Of a stretch of 64,000 bases of DNA, positions 17,336 through 25,158 are shown one piece after another (within the stretch, counting starts at the first letter, position 1; every line of letters starts with the position of its first letter). The position numbers and the translations under genes are program-made. Source of the stretch: an uncultured Spirochaetaceae bacterium (lineage in GTDB: Bacteria > Spirochaetota > Spirochaetia > Sphaerochaetales > Sphaerochaetaceae); the NCBI GenBank assembly GCA_944389145.1, contig CALXLH010000037.1, forward strand, positions 47,002 through 111,001, written 5' to 3'. The notes under the pieces are model-generated. The model did no database searches, had not been told where the DNA came from, and was given only the letters and a program-made list of their open reading frames with translations.

Positions 17336-17805
17336 TACCTATTCTCCTTGAACATCTCGAGAACCTCTATGTAGAACCCGATCTCATCTAGCGTATCGAT
17401 ATACGCGTACCTGCCATTGCCGCCGCGGAAGATTCCCTTCTGCAAGAGCCTCATGCCGCGCTTCTCCGCATCAGCGACGACGGCATCGGCATCATCGGAC
17501 ATGAACGCGATCTCTATCACGCCCTCTCCGCGCCTCTCGAGGAAATCCCTCCAGACGGAGGGAGCCTCATTCGGCTCTATCAGCTCAAGCTTGACCGATC
17601 CCATCCTGAAGAACGCCATGCGGCATACGGCCTCAGGTGCAGCCGCCCCCATGTACTCGACATGGGTAACGGAAGCCTCCCCGGATGAGACGGGCTGAGG
17701 CACCTCCGAGCCAAGCATCGCGGCAAGGCGGCGGGAGGATGCCTCGATATCGCGGACGACATAGCCGATAGAGACGATCCTCTCGGGATCGACTATACCC
17801 TTCAT
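17335..17805 (-). CDS. VOC-superfamily protein with degenerate metal site
   Basis: 156 residues, two beta-alpha-beta-beta-beta modules as in methylmalonyl-CoA epimerase and glyoxalase I. It is a paralogue of the next upstream gene (shared SSGE, EFIEPNEAPS-like and RGGNGRYA segments). Two of the usual metal ligands are changed: the first His is Ser, and the GLHHIAF motif reads GVIEIAF. The Glu ligands in LELIEP and IEVLE remain. It may be a non-metal partner of its paralogue or have a changed function. The start overlaps the preceding stop (ATGA). Confidence 0.75.
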   Translation of the reverse strand: MKGIVDPERIVSIGYVVRDIEASSRRLAAMLGSEVPQPVSSGEASVTHVEYMGAAAPEAVCRMAFFRMGSVKLELIEPNEAPSVWRDFLERRGEGVIEIAFMSDDADAVVADAEKRGMRLLQKGIFRGGNGRYAYIDTLDEIGFYIEVLEMFKENR

Positions 17806-18278
17806 CAGCCCTTCTTCTCCTCGTCGGACTCAAGCACTTCTATGATGCACTTCATATAATCGCGTGCATCGAAGAAGGCATAGCGCCCGTTTCCCCTACG
17901 ATACTCGCCGCGCTGGATCATCGGTATGCCCATGTCGGCAAGCGCCTTGATGTTATTAGCGACACCGTCGGACTTGAAGGCGATGTGATGGAGTCCCTCT
18001 CCATGCCTGTCAAGCCACTCGCGCCATGCCGATGGCGCCTCGTTAGGCTCGATGAACTCTATCTGGAGGTTACCGAGGTAGAAGAACGCCATATGGCACT
18101 GTGCCTCAGGAGCCGGCTCTCCCCTGTACTCCGTCTTCGTGACCGAATACTCTCCTGAGGAAACTGACTCCGGGACCGGTACGTCTAGGAATTCCGCGAC
18201 CTTCTTCTTCGTGCTTTCGAGATCATGCACGATGAAGCCCAACTGCAGTATCTGATTGTCCTTTATTGCCTTTCCCAT
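17805..18278 (-). CDS. VOC-superfamily protein (epimerase/glyoxalase-like)
   Basis: About 157 residues. The typical first His ligand is Gln (LQLGFIV), while GLHHIAF, IEFIEP and IEVLE keep the remaining likely metal ligands. Family members catalyse epimerisation, isomerisation or ring opening next to a carbonyl, which would suit a keto-sugar intermediate made by the Gfo/Idh enzyme; that link is inference. The start at 18278 (MGKAIKD) is preferred over 18290 because GGAG lies 7 nt before it and it follows the previous stop directly. Confidence 0.78.
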   Translation of the reverse strand: MGKAIKDNQILQLGFIVHDLESTKKKVAEFLDVPVPESVSSGEYSVTKTEYRGEPAPEAQCHMAFFYLGNLQIEFIEPNEAPSAWREWLDRHGEGLHHIAFKSDGVANNIKALADMGIPMIQRGEYRRGNGRYAFFDARDYMKCIIEVLESDEEKKG

Positions 18279-18280
18279 AT

Positions 18281-19645
18281 TCAGCTCCATATCCTGTCAA
18301 GGGAGGTCTCCCCGTTCCATTCATCTGTTCCGATCCAGATATCCTTGCCATTGAACGGTCCATGCTCGCGCACCAGGTCCGCGTTGATATCCTCGATTCC
18401 CAGTCCCGGCGCCTCCGTGACGTGCGCGTAGCCGCCCTCGATGAACGGATGCACAGGACCCACGAGAAGATCCTCCCACCACGGCGAGTCGAACGCATCG
18501 TACTCCAGGGCAAAGAAGTTCTCGGTCGCCATCGCCATATGCGCCCCGGCCATCGCGGCCACAGGACTCTCGCACATATGCACGGCCATCGAGGCACCAT
18601 ACTCCTCCGCAAGGTCTCCCAGCCTCTTGGTCTCCATGATGCCGCCGCAGGTGAGCATATCGGGATGCACGAGATCAAGCGCGCCGGCCTTCAACAGAGG
18701 CTCGAAGGTCTTGGCAAGGTACATATCCTCACCCGTCGTGATCGATGAGACGGTATGGGACTTCAGCTCCTTGTACTGATCCGTCAGATACCAAGGCAGG
18801 AGGTCCTCAAGCCATGCCGGATGGTACTTCTCCATCCTCTGGGCGATCTTTATGCAGTCGACCACGGGGAAGTGCCCGAAGTGATCGATCGCGAGAGGTA
18901 TCTCGTCCCCGATCACGCTGCGGACGCGCCCGATGTACTCATCCAGCTCATCCAGCCCCTTCTCCGTTATGTGGAGATTGGTGAACGGGTGGGATATCCT
19001 ATTGAAGTCATAGAGGATGCCGTTCACGCGCGACATCTCCGCCCTGTCTCCTGATGCGGATGCCTTCCTGGCGTCAGCCTCGGCCTTGCGCACGGTGTTA
19101 AGCCAGTCGGCAGGGCCCGCGCAGTTGCCGGGGGCCGATGTGATAAGCTCGACGCTCAGGAGCTTGACGACGTTGAAGCCCTTATCCACATAGTCCAGGA
19201 GCTTCTTTCCCACGATCTCAGGATCCTCAAGCACGCCTGAGAACCTTCCGCGCTCTATGTGCATGTCGCCATAGAGCCTGACCTTATCGCGGTACTTTCC
19301 ACCAAGGAGCTGGTAGACAGGAACGCCATAGGCCTTTCCCGCGAGGTCCCAGAGCGCGATTTCTACAGCGCTCACACCCGCAGCCTGCCTAGACTGTCCG
19401 CCGAACTGCTTGATCTTCTTTATCAGGCGCTCGGTATCGCAGGGATTCTCCCCTAAGAGGCGCGCCTTGAGCATCTTGGCATAGGTAGCGCTCGCTCCGT
19501 CGCGAAGCTCGCCGAACCCGCTTATTCCCTGGTTCGTGTCAAGCCTCAGTATCCAGCAGCCCCAAGGCGGAAGATCCACCTTGGTAAGCTTCATGTCGGT
19601 AATCCTAAGCTCGGAAGGTGCCGAGCTTCTGTTCACAGTCATCAT
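18281..19645 (-). CDS. Enolase-superfamily (mandelate racemase/sugar-acid dehydratase-like) enzyme
   Basis: About 454 residues. The N-terminal capping domain (GFGEL) is followed by the barrel: Asp in LAIDHFGH, Glu in AWLEDLLPW and Glu in TTGEDMY as metal ligands, and His in AVHMCESP as a probable general base. The motif pattern fits the mandelate racemase subgroup, which includes sugar-acid dehydratases. Three ATGs lie in tandem; the second (19645) has the best spacing, 6 nt, from AAGGAGG. It is the first metabolic gene after the transporter genes in the operon. Confidence 0.85.
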   Translation of the reverse strand: MMTVNRSSAPSELRITDMKLTKVDLPPWGCWILRLDTNQGISGFGELRDGASATYAKMLKARLLGENPCDTERLIKKIKQFGGQSRQAAGVSAVEIALWDLAGKAYGVPVYQLLGGKYRDKVRLYGDMHIERGRFSGVLEDPEIVGKKLLDYVDKGFNVVKLLSVELITSAPGNCAGPADWLNTVRKAEADARKASASGDRAEMSRVNGILYDFNRISHPFTNLHITEKGLDELDEYIGRVRSVIGDEIPLAIDHFGHFPVVDCIKIAQRMEKYHPAWLEDLLPWYLTDQYKELKSHTVSSITTGEDMYLAKTFEPLLKAGALDLVHPDMLTCGGIMETKRLGDLAEEYGASMAVHMCESPVAAMAGAHMAMATENFFALEYDAFDSPWWEDLLVGPVHPFIEGGYAHVTEAPGLGIEDINADLVREHGPFNGKDIWIGTDEWNGETSLDRIWS

Positions 19646-19656
19646 CATAAGCCTCC

Positions 19657-20484
19657 TTAGCCCTTAACCGCTCCATCGGAAAGTCCCTGGATGAAGTACT
19701 TATTGCACAGCAGGAAGATAGCGAGGACAGGAAGCGCTACCACGGTCGATGCGGCCATCGTGGCACCCCAGTCAACGGTGAACTCGCCTGCGAATGTGCT
19801 TATCGCGATAGGCAGCGTGCGCTGGCTCGCGGAAAGGGTAAGATTGAGTGCGAAGAGGAACTCCTCCCAGGCGTGGATGAAGGTGTAGATTGCCACCGAG
19901 ATAAGGCCAGGCTTGGCTATCGGCATGACCACGCGGAAGAGCGCCTCAAGCTCCGTCGTGCCATCGATCATCGCGGCCTCCTCAAGCTCCTCAGGAACAG
20001 TCTTGAAGAACGACGTGAGCATCACTATTCCCATAGGAAGGGTCATCGAGAGATCAGCGATGATGAGACCGAACTTCGTGTCAAGAAGACCGAACTTGTT
20101 GAACATGAAGTAAAGGGGTATCACCAGCACGACCGACGGGACCATCTGACCGAAGAGGAACGCGAGGCTGAGCGTCTTGGAGCCGCGGAACGTGTAGCGC
20201 GCGAGTCCATAGCCTGCAAGCGAGGTCAGGAGGAGCGTCAGCACCACGACCGCCGCGGTTATCACGACGCTGTTGCCGAAGCTCTGCAGCATCACCGAGC
20301 GTGACAGCACGTTGGCGTAGTTGGCAAGCGTCGGTCCGTCAGGGATGATCTCAGGCGGATTATCATAAAGCTCAGTCACCGGCTTTATCGATGTCGAAAG
20401 CATCCAGATAGCAGGGAAGATCGCTATGAATATGACGAGCAGCAGAAGCACGTATGTGATTATCTTCTTAAGTGTCAATGGCAT
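19657..20484 (-). CDS. Carbohydrate ABC transporter permease (MalG type)
   Basis: 275 residues with six predicted membrane helices and the EAA loop that docks the ATPase (EELEEAAMIDGTTELEALF...PIAKPGL). An N-terminal segment with IWMLSTSIKP is typical of the CUT1 MalG side. It pairs with the gene immediately upstream. Its start follows AAGGAGG and lies 3 nt after the previous stop. Confidence 0.95.
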   Translation of the reverse strand: MPLTLKKIITYVLLLLVIFIAIFPAIWMLSTSIKPVTELYDNPPEIIPDGPTLANYANVLSRSVMLQSFGNSVVITAAVVVLTLLLTSLAGYGLARYTFRGSKTLSLAFLFGQMVPSVVLVIPLYFMFNKFGLLDTKFGLIIADLSMTLPMGIVMLTSFFKTVPEELEEAAMIDGTTELEALFRVVMPIAKPGLISVAIYTFIHAWEEFLFALNLTLSASQRTLPIAISTFAGEFTVDWGATMAASTVVALPVLAIFLLCNKYFIQGLSDGAVKG

Positions 20485-20487
20485 ATC

Positions 20488-21357
20488 TCAGTCCTCCTTT
20501 GCCTTGGTGAACCTGAAGTAGACCAGGCTTACCACCGCCGTGATGATGAACAGCACGGTACTTGCCGCCGATGCCGCACCGAAGTTGAACTCGGTGAATG
20601 CCTTGTTATGGATGAACATCGCAAGTACCTCGGTCTCATGCGCCGGACCGCCGAGGGTAAGGTTGTAGACGAAGGTGAATGCGTTGAGCGTCCAGATCAT
20701 CAGAAGCAGGATCAGCGAGTAGCATGTGCTTGCGATGGCAGGCCATGTGACCACGCGGAAGACAAGTACCGGAGTCGCTCCATCGAGCGTGGCGGCTTCC
20801 TTGAGGTCCTTGGAGACGCCCTGGAGCGCGGCCTCGATCATCAGCAGCACGAACGGGAACATCTTCCAGACGTTGACGACCACGACAGCGGCCATCGCAG
20901 TCTCCGGGCGGCTGAGCCAGGTCTTATATTCAGGAATCAGGTGCAGTGTCTGCAGGATGAAGTTTATGATTCCATAATCTGCGTTATACATCCACTTCCA
21001 CACCGATGAGCCGATGATGGAAGGAAGCACCCATGGGACCATCAGCAGGATCCTGAAGGTCGCCTTGAACCTAACGAATCCCTGATGCAGGATCATCGCG
21101 AACGCGAATCCCATGCCGAACTGGAACACGACGCTGAAGAACGTCCAGACAAACGTGTTCTTGATGGACTTGAGGAATACTCCATCGGTGAACAGATCGA
21201 TATACTGCTCAAATCCAGCAAATGTCATCTGAGGCTTTAGAAGGGTCTTGTTGAAGAACCCGAGGACAATCGTATATAAGAGCGGATAAACCGAGACGAA
21301 GCAAATCACGGCAAGTGCCGGAATACAATAGTAAAACCCTTTCCTGCTTCTCTTCAC
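20488..21357 (-). CDS. Carbohydrate ABC transporter permease (MalF type)
   Basis: 289 residues, six predicted membrane segments, EAA loop DLKEAATLDGATPVLVFRVVTWP. It belongs to the CUT1 MalF side. The start codon is GTG behind AAGGAGG. No gene for the ATP-hydrolysing subunit occurs in this operon, so a shared MsmK/UgpC-type ATPase elsewhere is likely. Confidence 0.95.
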   Translation of the reverse strand: MKRSRKGFYYCIPALAVICFVSVYPLLYTIVLGFFNKTLLKPQMTFAGFEQYIDLFTDGVFLKSIKNTFVWTFFSVVFQFGMGFAFAMILHQGFVRFKATFRILLMVPWVLPSIIGSSVWKWMYNADYGIINFILQTLHLIPEYKTWLSRPETAMAAVVVVNVWKMFPFVLLMIEAALQGVSKDLKEAATLDGATPVLVFRVVTWPAIASTCYSLILLLMIWTLNAFTFVYNLTLGGPAHETEVLAMFIHNKAFTEFNFGAASAASTVLFIITAVVSLVYFRFTKAKED

Positions 21358-21393
21358 TTTCGCTCCTCCTTAGCTTTTTTTCAAATCCAAATC

Positions 21394-21422
21394 CTCGGAG
21401 AGGGGTGGCTCCCCTCCCCGAG
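21394..21422 (-). terminator. Intercistronic stem-loop between binding-protein and permease genes
   Basis: CTCGG..GAGGGG pairs with CCCCTC..CCGAG around a short loop, 22 nt beyond the binding-protein stop. No strong T-run follows. Such hairpins commonly stabilise binding-protein mRNA or cause partial termination, giving more binding protein than permease. Confidence 0.65.
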
Positions 21423-21444
21423 ATCCATAGCGAAACGGTATCGA

Positions 21445-22680
21445 TTACTCCGAGAGATACTCGTTGACCTGTGCTGAACACTGGAGGATAGCTGCCTCCG
21501 GAGTCATCGTGTCAGTAAGGGAAAGCGAGAGGTTATCGAAGATCGCCTGCCTGATCATCGTGATAGAACCGACGTTCGGAAGAGCGTATGCATATGCAAG
21601 CGCGTCAGCGTTCGGCTCGATGATGTCTGCAGGATAGTCCGCGAACGTGGCGGCAGGAGTGCCCTGGCCGGTAAAGGTGTTCGTGTAAAGCTCAGCAACC
21701 TCAGGAGAGGTCAGGAACTCCATGAACATGTAGGCCTCATCCTTGTGCTGTGCGCACTTCGGGATAGCCACTGACCATCCGCCGAGGATGCTTCCGCGCT
21801 CCGCGCCGTTAGCGGTCGGGACCATCGCGCAAGCGAAGTTGAGGTCAGGGTTGGCCTTGATGATCTCCGGTGCATCATAGATACCGGACATGTACATAGC
21901 GATCTTGCCGGAAGCGAAGAGCGTGCGGTTGGCGACGTTGTCGTTCTCGAGCATCGATGCCGGAGCATACTCAGCAAGCTTCCTGTACAGCTCTGCGGTC
22001 TGGATGGCTACAGGGGTGTCGAGCGCGCTGGCGCTGTTATCGGCGGTAAGGATGTCCTGACCAGAGGAGCGGAGCATCGTGATGTACTGGAACGAGAAGT
22101 TGGAGAAGTTCGTTCCGCAGACGCCGAATCCGGCGACCTCGTCGCTGTCGACAGCCGCTGCGATCTCAAGAACCTCATCCCAGGTCTTAGGAGCTTCGGT
22201 GTAGCCGGCTGCTGCAAGGATGTCCTTGTTGTAGAAGAGCGTGTAGGTCTCGGTCCTGAACGGGAGTCCATAGAGCTTTCCGTCAACGGTCGCTACGTCG
22301 ATAGCGCCCTGTACGTACTGGGAAAGATCAAGGCCGGATGCCTCTACGTATGAGTCGATCGGCTCAAGAAGACCTGCGGTACCGAAGGTGGTCACCCAGT
22401 CATGTGCGCATGCCACTACATCAGGAGCGGTTCCGTTCTGCATTGCGAGCATGTACTTCTCGAACTGGCCGTTATCGATCTGGAACTCAGCCTGAAGCTT
22501 GATGTCAGGATGCTGCTCGTTCCAGAGTTCCTGGATCTTTGCGAAGACAGGCTCGTTCCAGTTTCCATCCCAGAAGGAAATGGTGACGGTACCGTCCTTC
22601 GAGGACTCGGATGATCCGCCTGCGAATACAGGGACAACAACGAAGAGAAGTGCAAGAAGTGCTGCTAAGAGTTTCTTCAT
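21445..22680 (-). CDS. Extracellular sugar-binding protein of ABC transporter
   Basis: 411 residues. A signal peptide (MKKLLAALLALLFVV, cleavage near VFAGG) is followed by the family 1 solute-binding pattern: ISFWDGNWNEP, GTAPDVV, GLPFRTETYTLFYN, PKTWDEVLEIA, GKIAMYMSG. There is no lipobox Cys, so it should be a free periplasmic protein. Start 22680 is chosen because AAGGAG precedes it and the signal peptide begins there; the open frame runs 16 codons further. It is the first gene of the catabolic operon and controlled by the adjacent LacI-type regulator by position. Confidence 0.93.
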   Translation of the reverse strand: MKKLLAALLALLFVVVPVFAGGSSESSKDGTVTISFWDGNWNEPVFAKIQELWNEQHPDIKLQAEFQIDNGQFEKYMLAMQNGTAPDVVACAHDWVTTFGTAGLLEPIDSYVEASGLDLSQYVQGAIDVATVDGKLYGLPFRTETYTLFYNKDILAAAGYTEAPKTWDEVLEIAAAVDSDEVAGFGVCGTNFSNFSFQYITMLRSSGQDILTADNSASALDTPVAIQTAELYRKLAEYAPASMLENDNVANRTLFASGKIAMYMSGIYDAPEIIKANPDLNFACAMVPTANGAERGSILGGWSVAIPKCAQHKDEAYMFMEFLTSPEVAELYTNTFTGQGTPAATFADYPADIIEPNADALAYAYALPNVGSITMIRQAIFDNLSLSLTDTMTPEAAILQCSAQVNEYLSE

Positions 22681-22709
22681 TCTGTGATCTCCTTTTTCAA
22701 TGATGTGGT

Positions 22710-22727
22710 TGATACAACGTTTTCTCA
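22710..22727. promoter_or_regulatory. LacI-type operator in the leader of the sugar operon
   Basis: An 18-bp imperfect palindrome centred on CG (minus strand TGAGAAAAC then GTTGTATCA; 7 of 9 positions match). It lies just downstream of the predicted transcription start, where a repressor would block elongation or initiation. Confidence 0.5.
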
Positions 22728-22737
22728 ACCGGATTTA

Positions 22738-22766
22738 ATCATAAGTCCGTTATTTCCATAATGCAA
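22738..22766 (-). promoter_or_regulatory. Promoter of the ABC-catabolic operon
   Basis: Minus strand TTGCAT (22766-22761), 17-nt spacer, TATGAT (22743-22738), about 58 nt before the binding-protein ATG. Confidence 0.55.
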
Positions 22767-22786
22767 CAAGAATTTTCGATTATTTT

Positions 22787-22811
22787 TATCTTTATATTTT
22801 ATATAAAGATA
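22787..22811. repeat. Perfect AT-rich inverted repeat upstream of the operon promoter
   Basis: Arms TATCTTTATAT and ATATAAAGATA (11 bp, perfect) separated by TTT. It lies about 20 bp upstream of the -35 box of the sugar operon in a 325-bp AT-rich intergenic region. It may be an activator site or a supercoil-sensitive element; no T-run or gene end makes it a terminator. Confidence 0.6.
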
Positions 22812-22926
22812 TCTCTTGATTTCACGTCTTCATGACCGAGTTTCTACATCTTGATAAATCGTTTTCTTAAAATAACCCGAAAATGCCTAGATAACGTTCA
22901 TTTAACGAAAAACATTGATTTTAAAC

Positions 22927-22956
22927 TTGCAAACTGCGCTTTTCGGGCTGTACAAT
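22927..22956 (+). promoter_or_regulatory. Promoter of the lacI-family gene
   Basis: TTGCAA (22927-22932), 18-nt spacer, TACAAT (22951-22956). The transcription start would fall at the first operator box. Confidence 0.6.
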
Positions 22957-22963
22957 CTTAGCG

Positions 22964-22990
22964 TGAAACGCATTTCATGAAACTGTTTCA
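22964..22990. promoter_or_regulatory. Two abutting LacI-family operator boxes
   Basis: Box 1 (22964-22977) is TGAAACGCATTTCA. Box 2 (22978-22990) is TGAAACTGTTTCA, a perfect palindrome around its centre. They abut end to end at the start of transcription of the regulator gene, so autorepression is expected. Confidence 0.7.
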
Positions 22991-23005
22991 CAGCGTGGGA
23001 GCCAT

Positions 23006-24028
23006 ATGGTAACTGTAAAGAAGGTAGCGGAACTAGCGAATGTCTCGCCATCGACTGTCTCCAGGGTCATAAACGGGGCGGAGAACGTCAATCCCGAGAT
23101 ACGGGAGAGGGTCAAGAAGGTCATCAGCGAGACCGGCTACTTCCCCAACAATGCCGCGAGGTCCCTGGTAAACAGGAAGACAGGGGCAATCGCCGTGCTG
23201 ATAAGGAACCTCCATAAGCCGTTCTTCTATGATCTCCTGCGAGGGATGAAGGATGCTACGACGGCGATGCATAAGTGCGTGCTGTTCTGCAATCTCAGCG
23301 ATGAGAAGGAGGAGCGGAACAAGTACATGCAGTTCCTCACCAACGGCATCGTGGACTCCATGATACTATATGGCACGCTCTACACCGACTGGCCGATAAT
23401 CGAGAACCTCTCCTCTTCCCGCTTCCCGTTCATACTCATAGAGAACAACTTCGATAACTCCCAGTTCAACCAGATACTGATAAACAACTTCGATGGGGCG
23501 ATGAACGCCGTGAGGTTCCTTGCCGAGAACGGGCATGAGAGGATCGTGCTTTTCATGGGGAACCCTAACAAGAAGGTCAACCTCGAGCGCCTCAACGGCT
23601 ACCAGAGGGCGATGACGGAGTGCGGCTTCACGCTCACCCCCGACAACATCGTAAACATCTTCGGCGACAGCTCCCAGGCATTCGACGCGGCACAGGCCAT
23701 CATGCGAATGCCGGACGAGAAGCGCCCCACTGCCATATTCACCACCAGCGACAAGATCGCGGTCCAGGCGATAAAGGGCATACTCAGCCTCGGTTTCCGC
23801 GTCCCTGAGGATATCTCGGTGATGACGTTCGACAGCCAGAGCCACCTCGAGGAGGAGTACAAGGGGCCGACGCTCACGGGTATAAAGCAGCCGCTCTACG
23901 ATGTGGGCTATGAGAGCATCTCCGCGATCTCGGATATAATGGACGGAAAGATAAAGCCTCCCTATTCAAGGACATATGAGACGACGATCCAGAAGGGAGA
24001 GACGGTAAGGAACCTGAACGAAGGCTAG
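23006..24028 (+). CDS. LacI-family transcriptional regulator of the sugar operon
   Basis: 340 residues. The N-terminal helix-turn-helix reads KVAELANVSPSTVSRVING with the minor-groove hinge helix near NNAARSLVNRKTG, followed by a periplasmic-binding-protein-like effector domain (GAIAVLI to VMTFDS). It is divergent from the ABC operon across a 325-bp spacer carrying operators at both ends, so it very likely represses that operon and itself until a sugar ligand binds. The start has GGGAG upstream. The 3' end overlaps the convergent YhcH gene by 4 nt. Confidence 0.93.
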   Translation: MVTVKKVAELANVSPSTVSRVINGAENVNPEIRERVKKVISETGYFPNNAARSLVNRKTGAIAVLIRNLHKPFFYDLLRGMKDATTAMHKCVLFCNLSDEKEERNKYMQFLTNGIVDSMILYGTLYTDWPIIENLSSSRFPFILIENNFDNSQFNQILINNFDGAMNAVRFLAENGHERIVLFMGNPNKKVNLERLNGYQRAMTECGFTLTPDNIVNIFGDSSQAFDAAQAIMRMPDEKRPTAIFTTSDKIAVQAIKGILSLGFRVPEDISVMTFDSQSHLEEEYKGPTLTGIKQPLYDVGYESISAISDIMDGKIKPPYSRTYETTIQKGETVRNLNEG

Positions 24029-24402
24029 AATATGAACCTGACGGCCTTCACAGGCCCGGGGATGCTCCACATCACGCCGCGCTTGACATCCGCGCCTCCG
24101 TCATAGATGAGGAAGCTCCCCTCTCCCAGGCGGAACACCGAGCCATCTACGGAGACGATCTCATCCCCGGAAATGGCTATCTCCATGACAAGGCTTCCAT
24201 CGAGAAGCTCAGGATGAAAGCCGTTCTGGGAGGATATGAACTCATCGATGATGTACCTCACATCGCTCTTTTCCGGCGTGTCATAGCTACCCTGCCCCTG
24301 ATCATAGGGAAGGGAACGGTCCATCACCGTTATTATCGTCGCGATCTGGGGAAACGCTCCCTGATAGCTCTCAAGCTCAGAGAGCGTGTCATATACGATC
24401 AT
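24025..24402 (-). CDS. YhcH/YjgK/YiaL-family protein (TabA-like)
   Basis: 125 residues, a single cupin-like domain of the DUF386 family related to the beta subunit of Ebg galactosidase. Family landmarks are the FHPELLDGSLVMEIAISGDE region and the C-terminal IPGPVKAVRF strand, although family members usually carry more His residues in the barrel. These proteins accompany sugar and sialic acid genes and may act as mutarotases. It overlaps the preceding kinase-like gene by ATGA, so it belongs to that two-gene unit. Confidence 0.78.
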   Translation of the reverse strand: MIVYDTLSELESYQGAFPQIATIITVMDRSLPYDQGQGSYDTPEKSDVRYIIDEFISSQNGFHPELLDGSLVMEIAISGDEIVSVDGSVFRLGEGSFLIYDGGADVKRGVMWSIPGPVKAVRFIF

Positions 24403-25046
24403 ATCGTGCCGGCCTCATCCTTATGGGCGTTGCGCAGCTCCGTGAACCTGACGATCTCATCGACGCAGCCTTCGATGCCGATAAGGGCTGAATCGAGGGA
24501 GATCGAGTATGTGCGGCACATGCCCCACTTATGGTCTGAGTAGTAGTTGTAGAAGTTGGCCCTGCTCTTATCGTTCTTGAGGCAGACGTCCTCGGCTCTC
24601 TCCTTCTCTATGCCGTATGACTCCACCGCCCTCTTCACCCTGGCCGCTATAGGCGCATGGATGAATATGGATATGACATCAGGATCATCACGAAGGACAT
24701 AGTCGGCACAGCGGCCGATTATCACGCATGACCCCTGTGAAGCGACCTTCCTTATCGTATTAGACTGTATCAGGAAGAGCTGGTCATTGAGAGGCATCTC
24801 ATTGAAGCCGAGCGTTCCCGATGACATGGGATAGTTCCCCATCACCAGGGAATAGAGAAGCGACGATGCCGGCTTCTCATCGGCATCATGGAAGAGAGAT
24901 TCGGAGAAACCGCTATCCTTCGCCGCCATGGCAAGCAGCTCCTTGTCATAGTAAGGTATGCCAAGCCTTTCCGCGAGCGCCTTTCCCACCTGTCTTCCAC
25001 CTGAACCGAACTGCCTTCCGATCGTATAGATAGTCCTTTCCGCCAT
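24399..25046 (-). CDS. Cytidylate kinase-like family protein
   Basis: 215 residues. The P-loop variant GRQFGSGGRQVGKALAERLG and IPYYDKELL are typical of the cytidylate-kinase-like family (Pfam PF13189 type) found in anaerobes. IIGRCADYVLRDDPDVISIFIHAP follows. Whether it phosphorylates a nucleotide is unknown; true Cmk proteins carry a CMP-binding insertion not seen here. The start follows AAAGGAGG, with TATAAT upstream at about 25067-25072. Confidence 0.85.
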   Translation of the reverse strand: MAERTIYTIGRQFGSGGRQVGKALAERLGIPYYDKELLAMAAKDSGFSESLFHDADEKPASSLLYSLVMGNYPMSSGTLGFNEMPLNDQLFLIQSNTIRKVASQGSCVIIGRCADYVLRDDPDVISIFIHAPIAARVKRAVESYGIEKERAEDVCLKNDKSRANFYNYYSDHKWGMCRTYSISLDSALIGIEGCVDEIVRFTELRNAHKDEAGTI

Positions 25047-25158
25047 AACCTGCCTCCTTTCTACCCTAATTATAACCTAACCCTGAACAGATAGATGAAA
25101 ATTTGCAGGATCAGGGAGCAAAAACGGTAAAACAGAGGAAAATGTATTTAATCCGCAA

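Noticed and set aside
16193..17374. 393-codon plus-strand frame opposite GH1
   Set aside because: Shadow of the GH1 gene; long only because stop codons are rare in the antisense of GC-rich codons.
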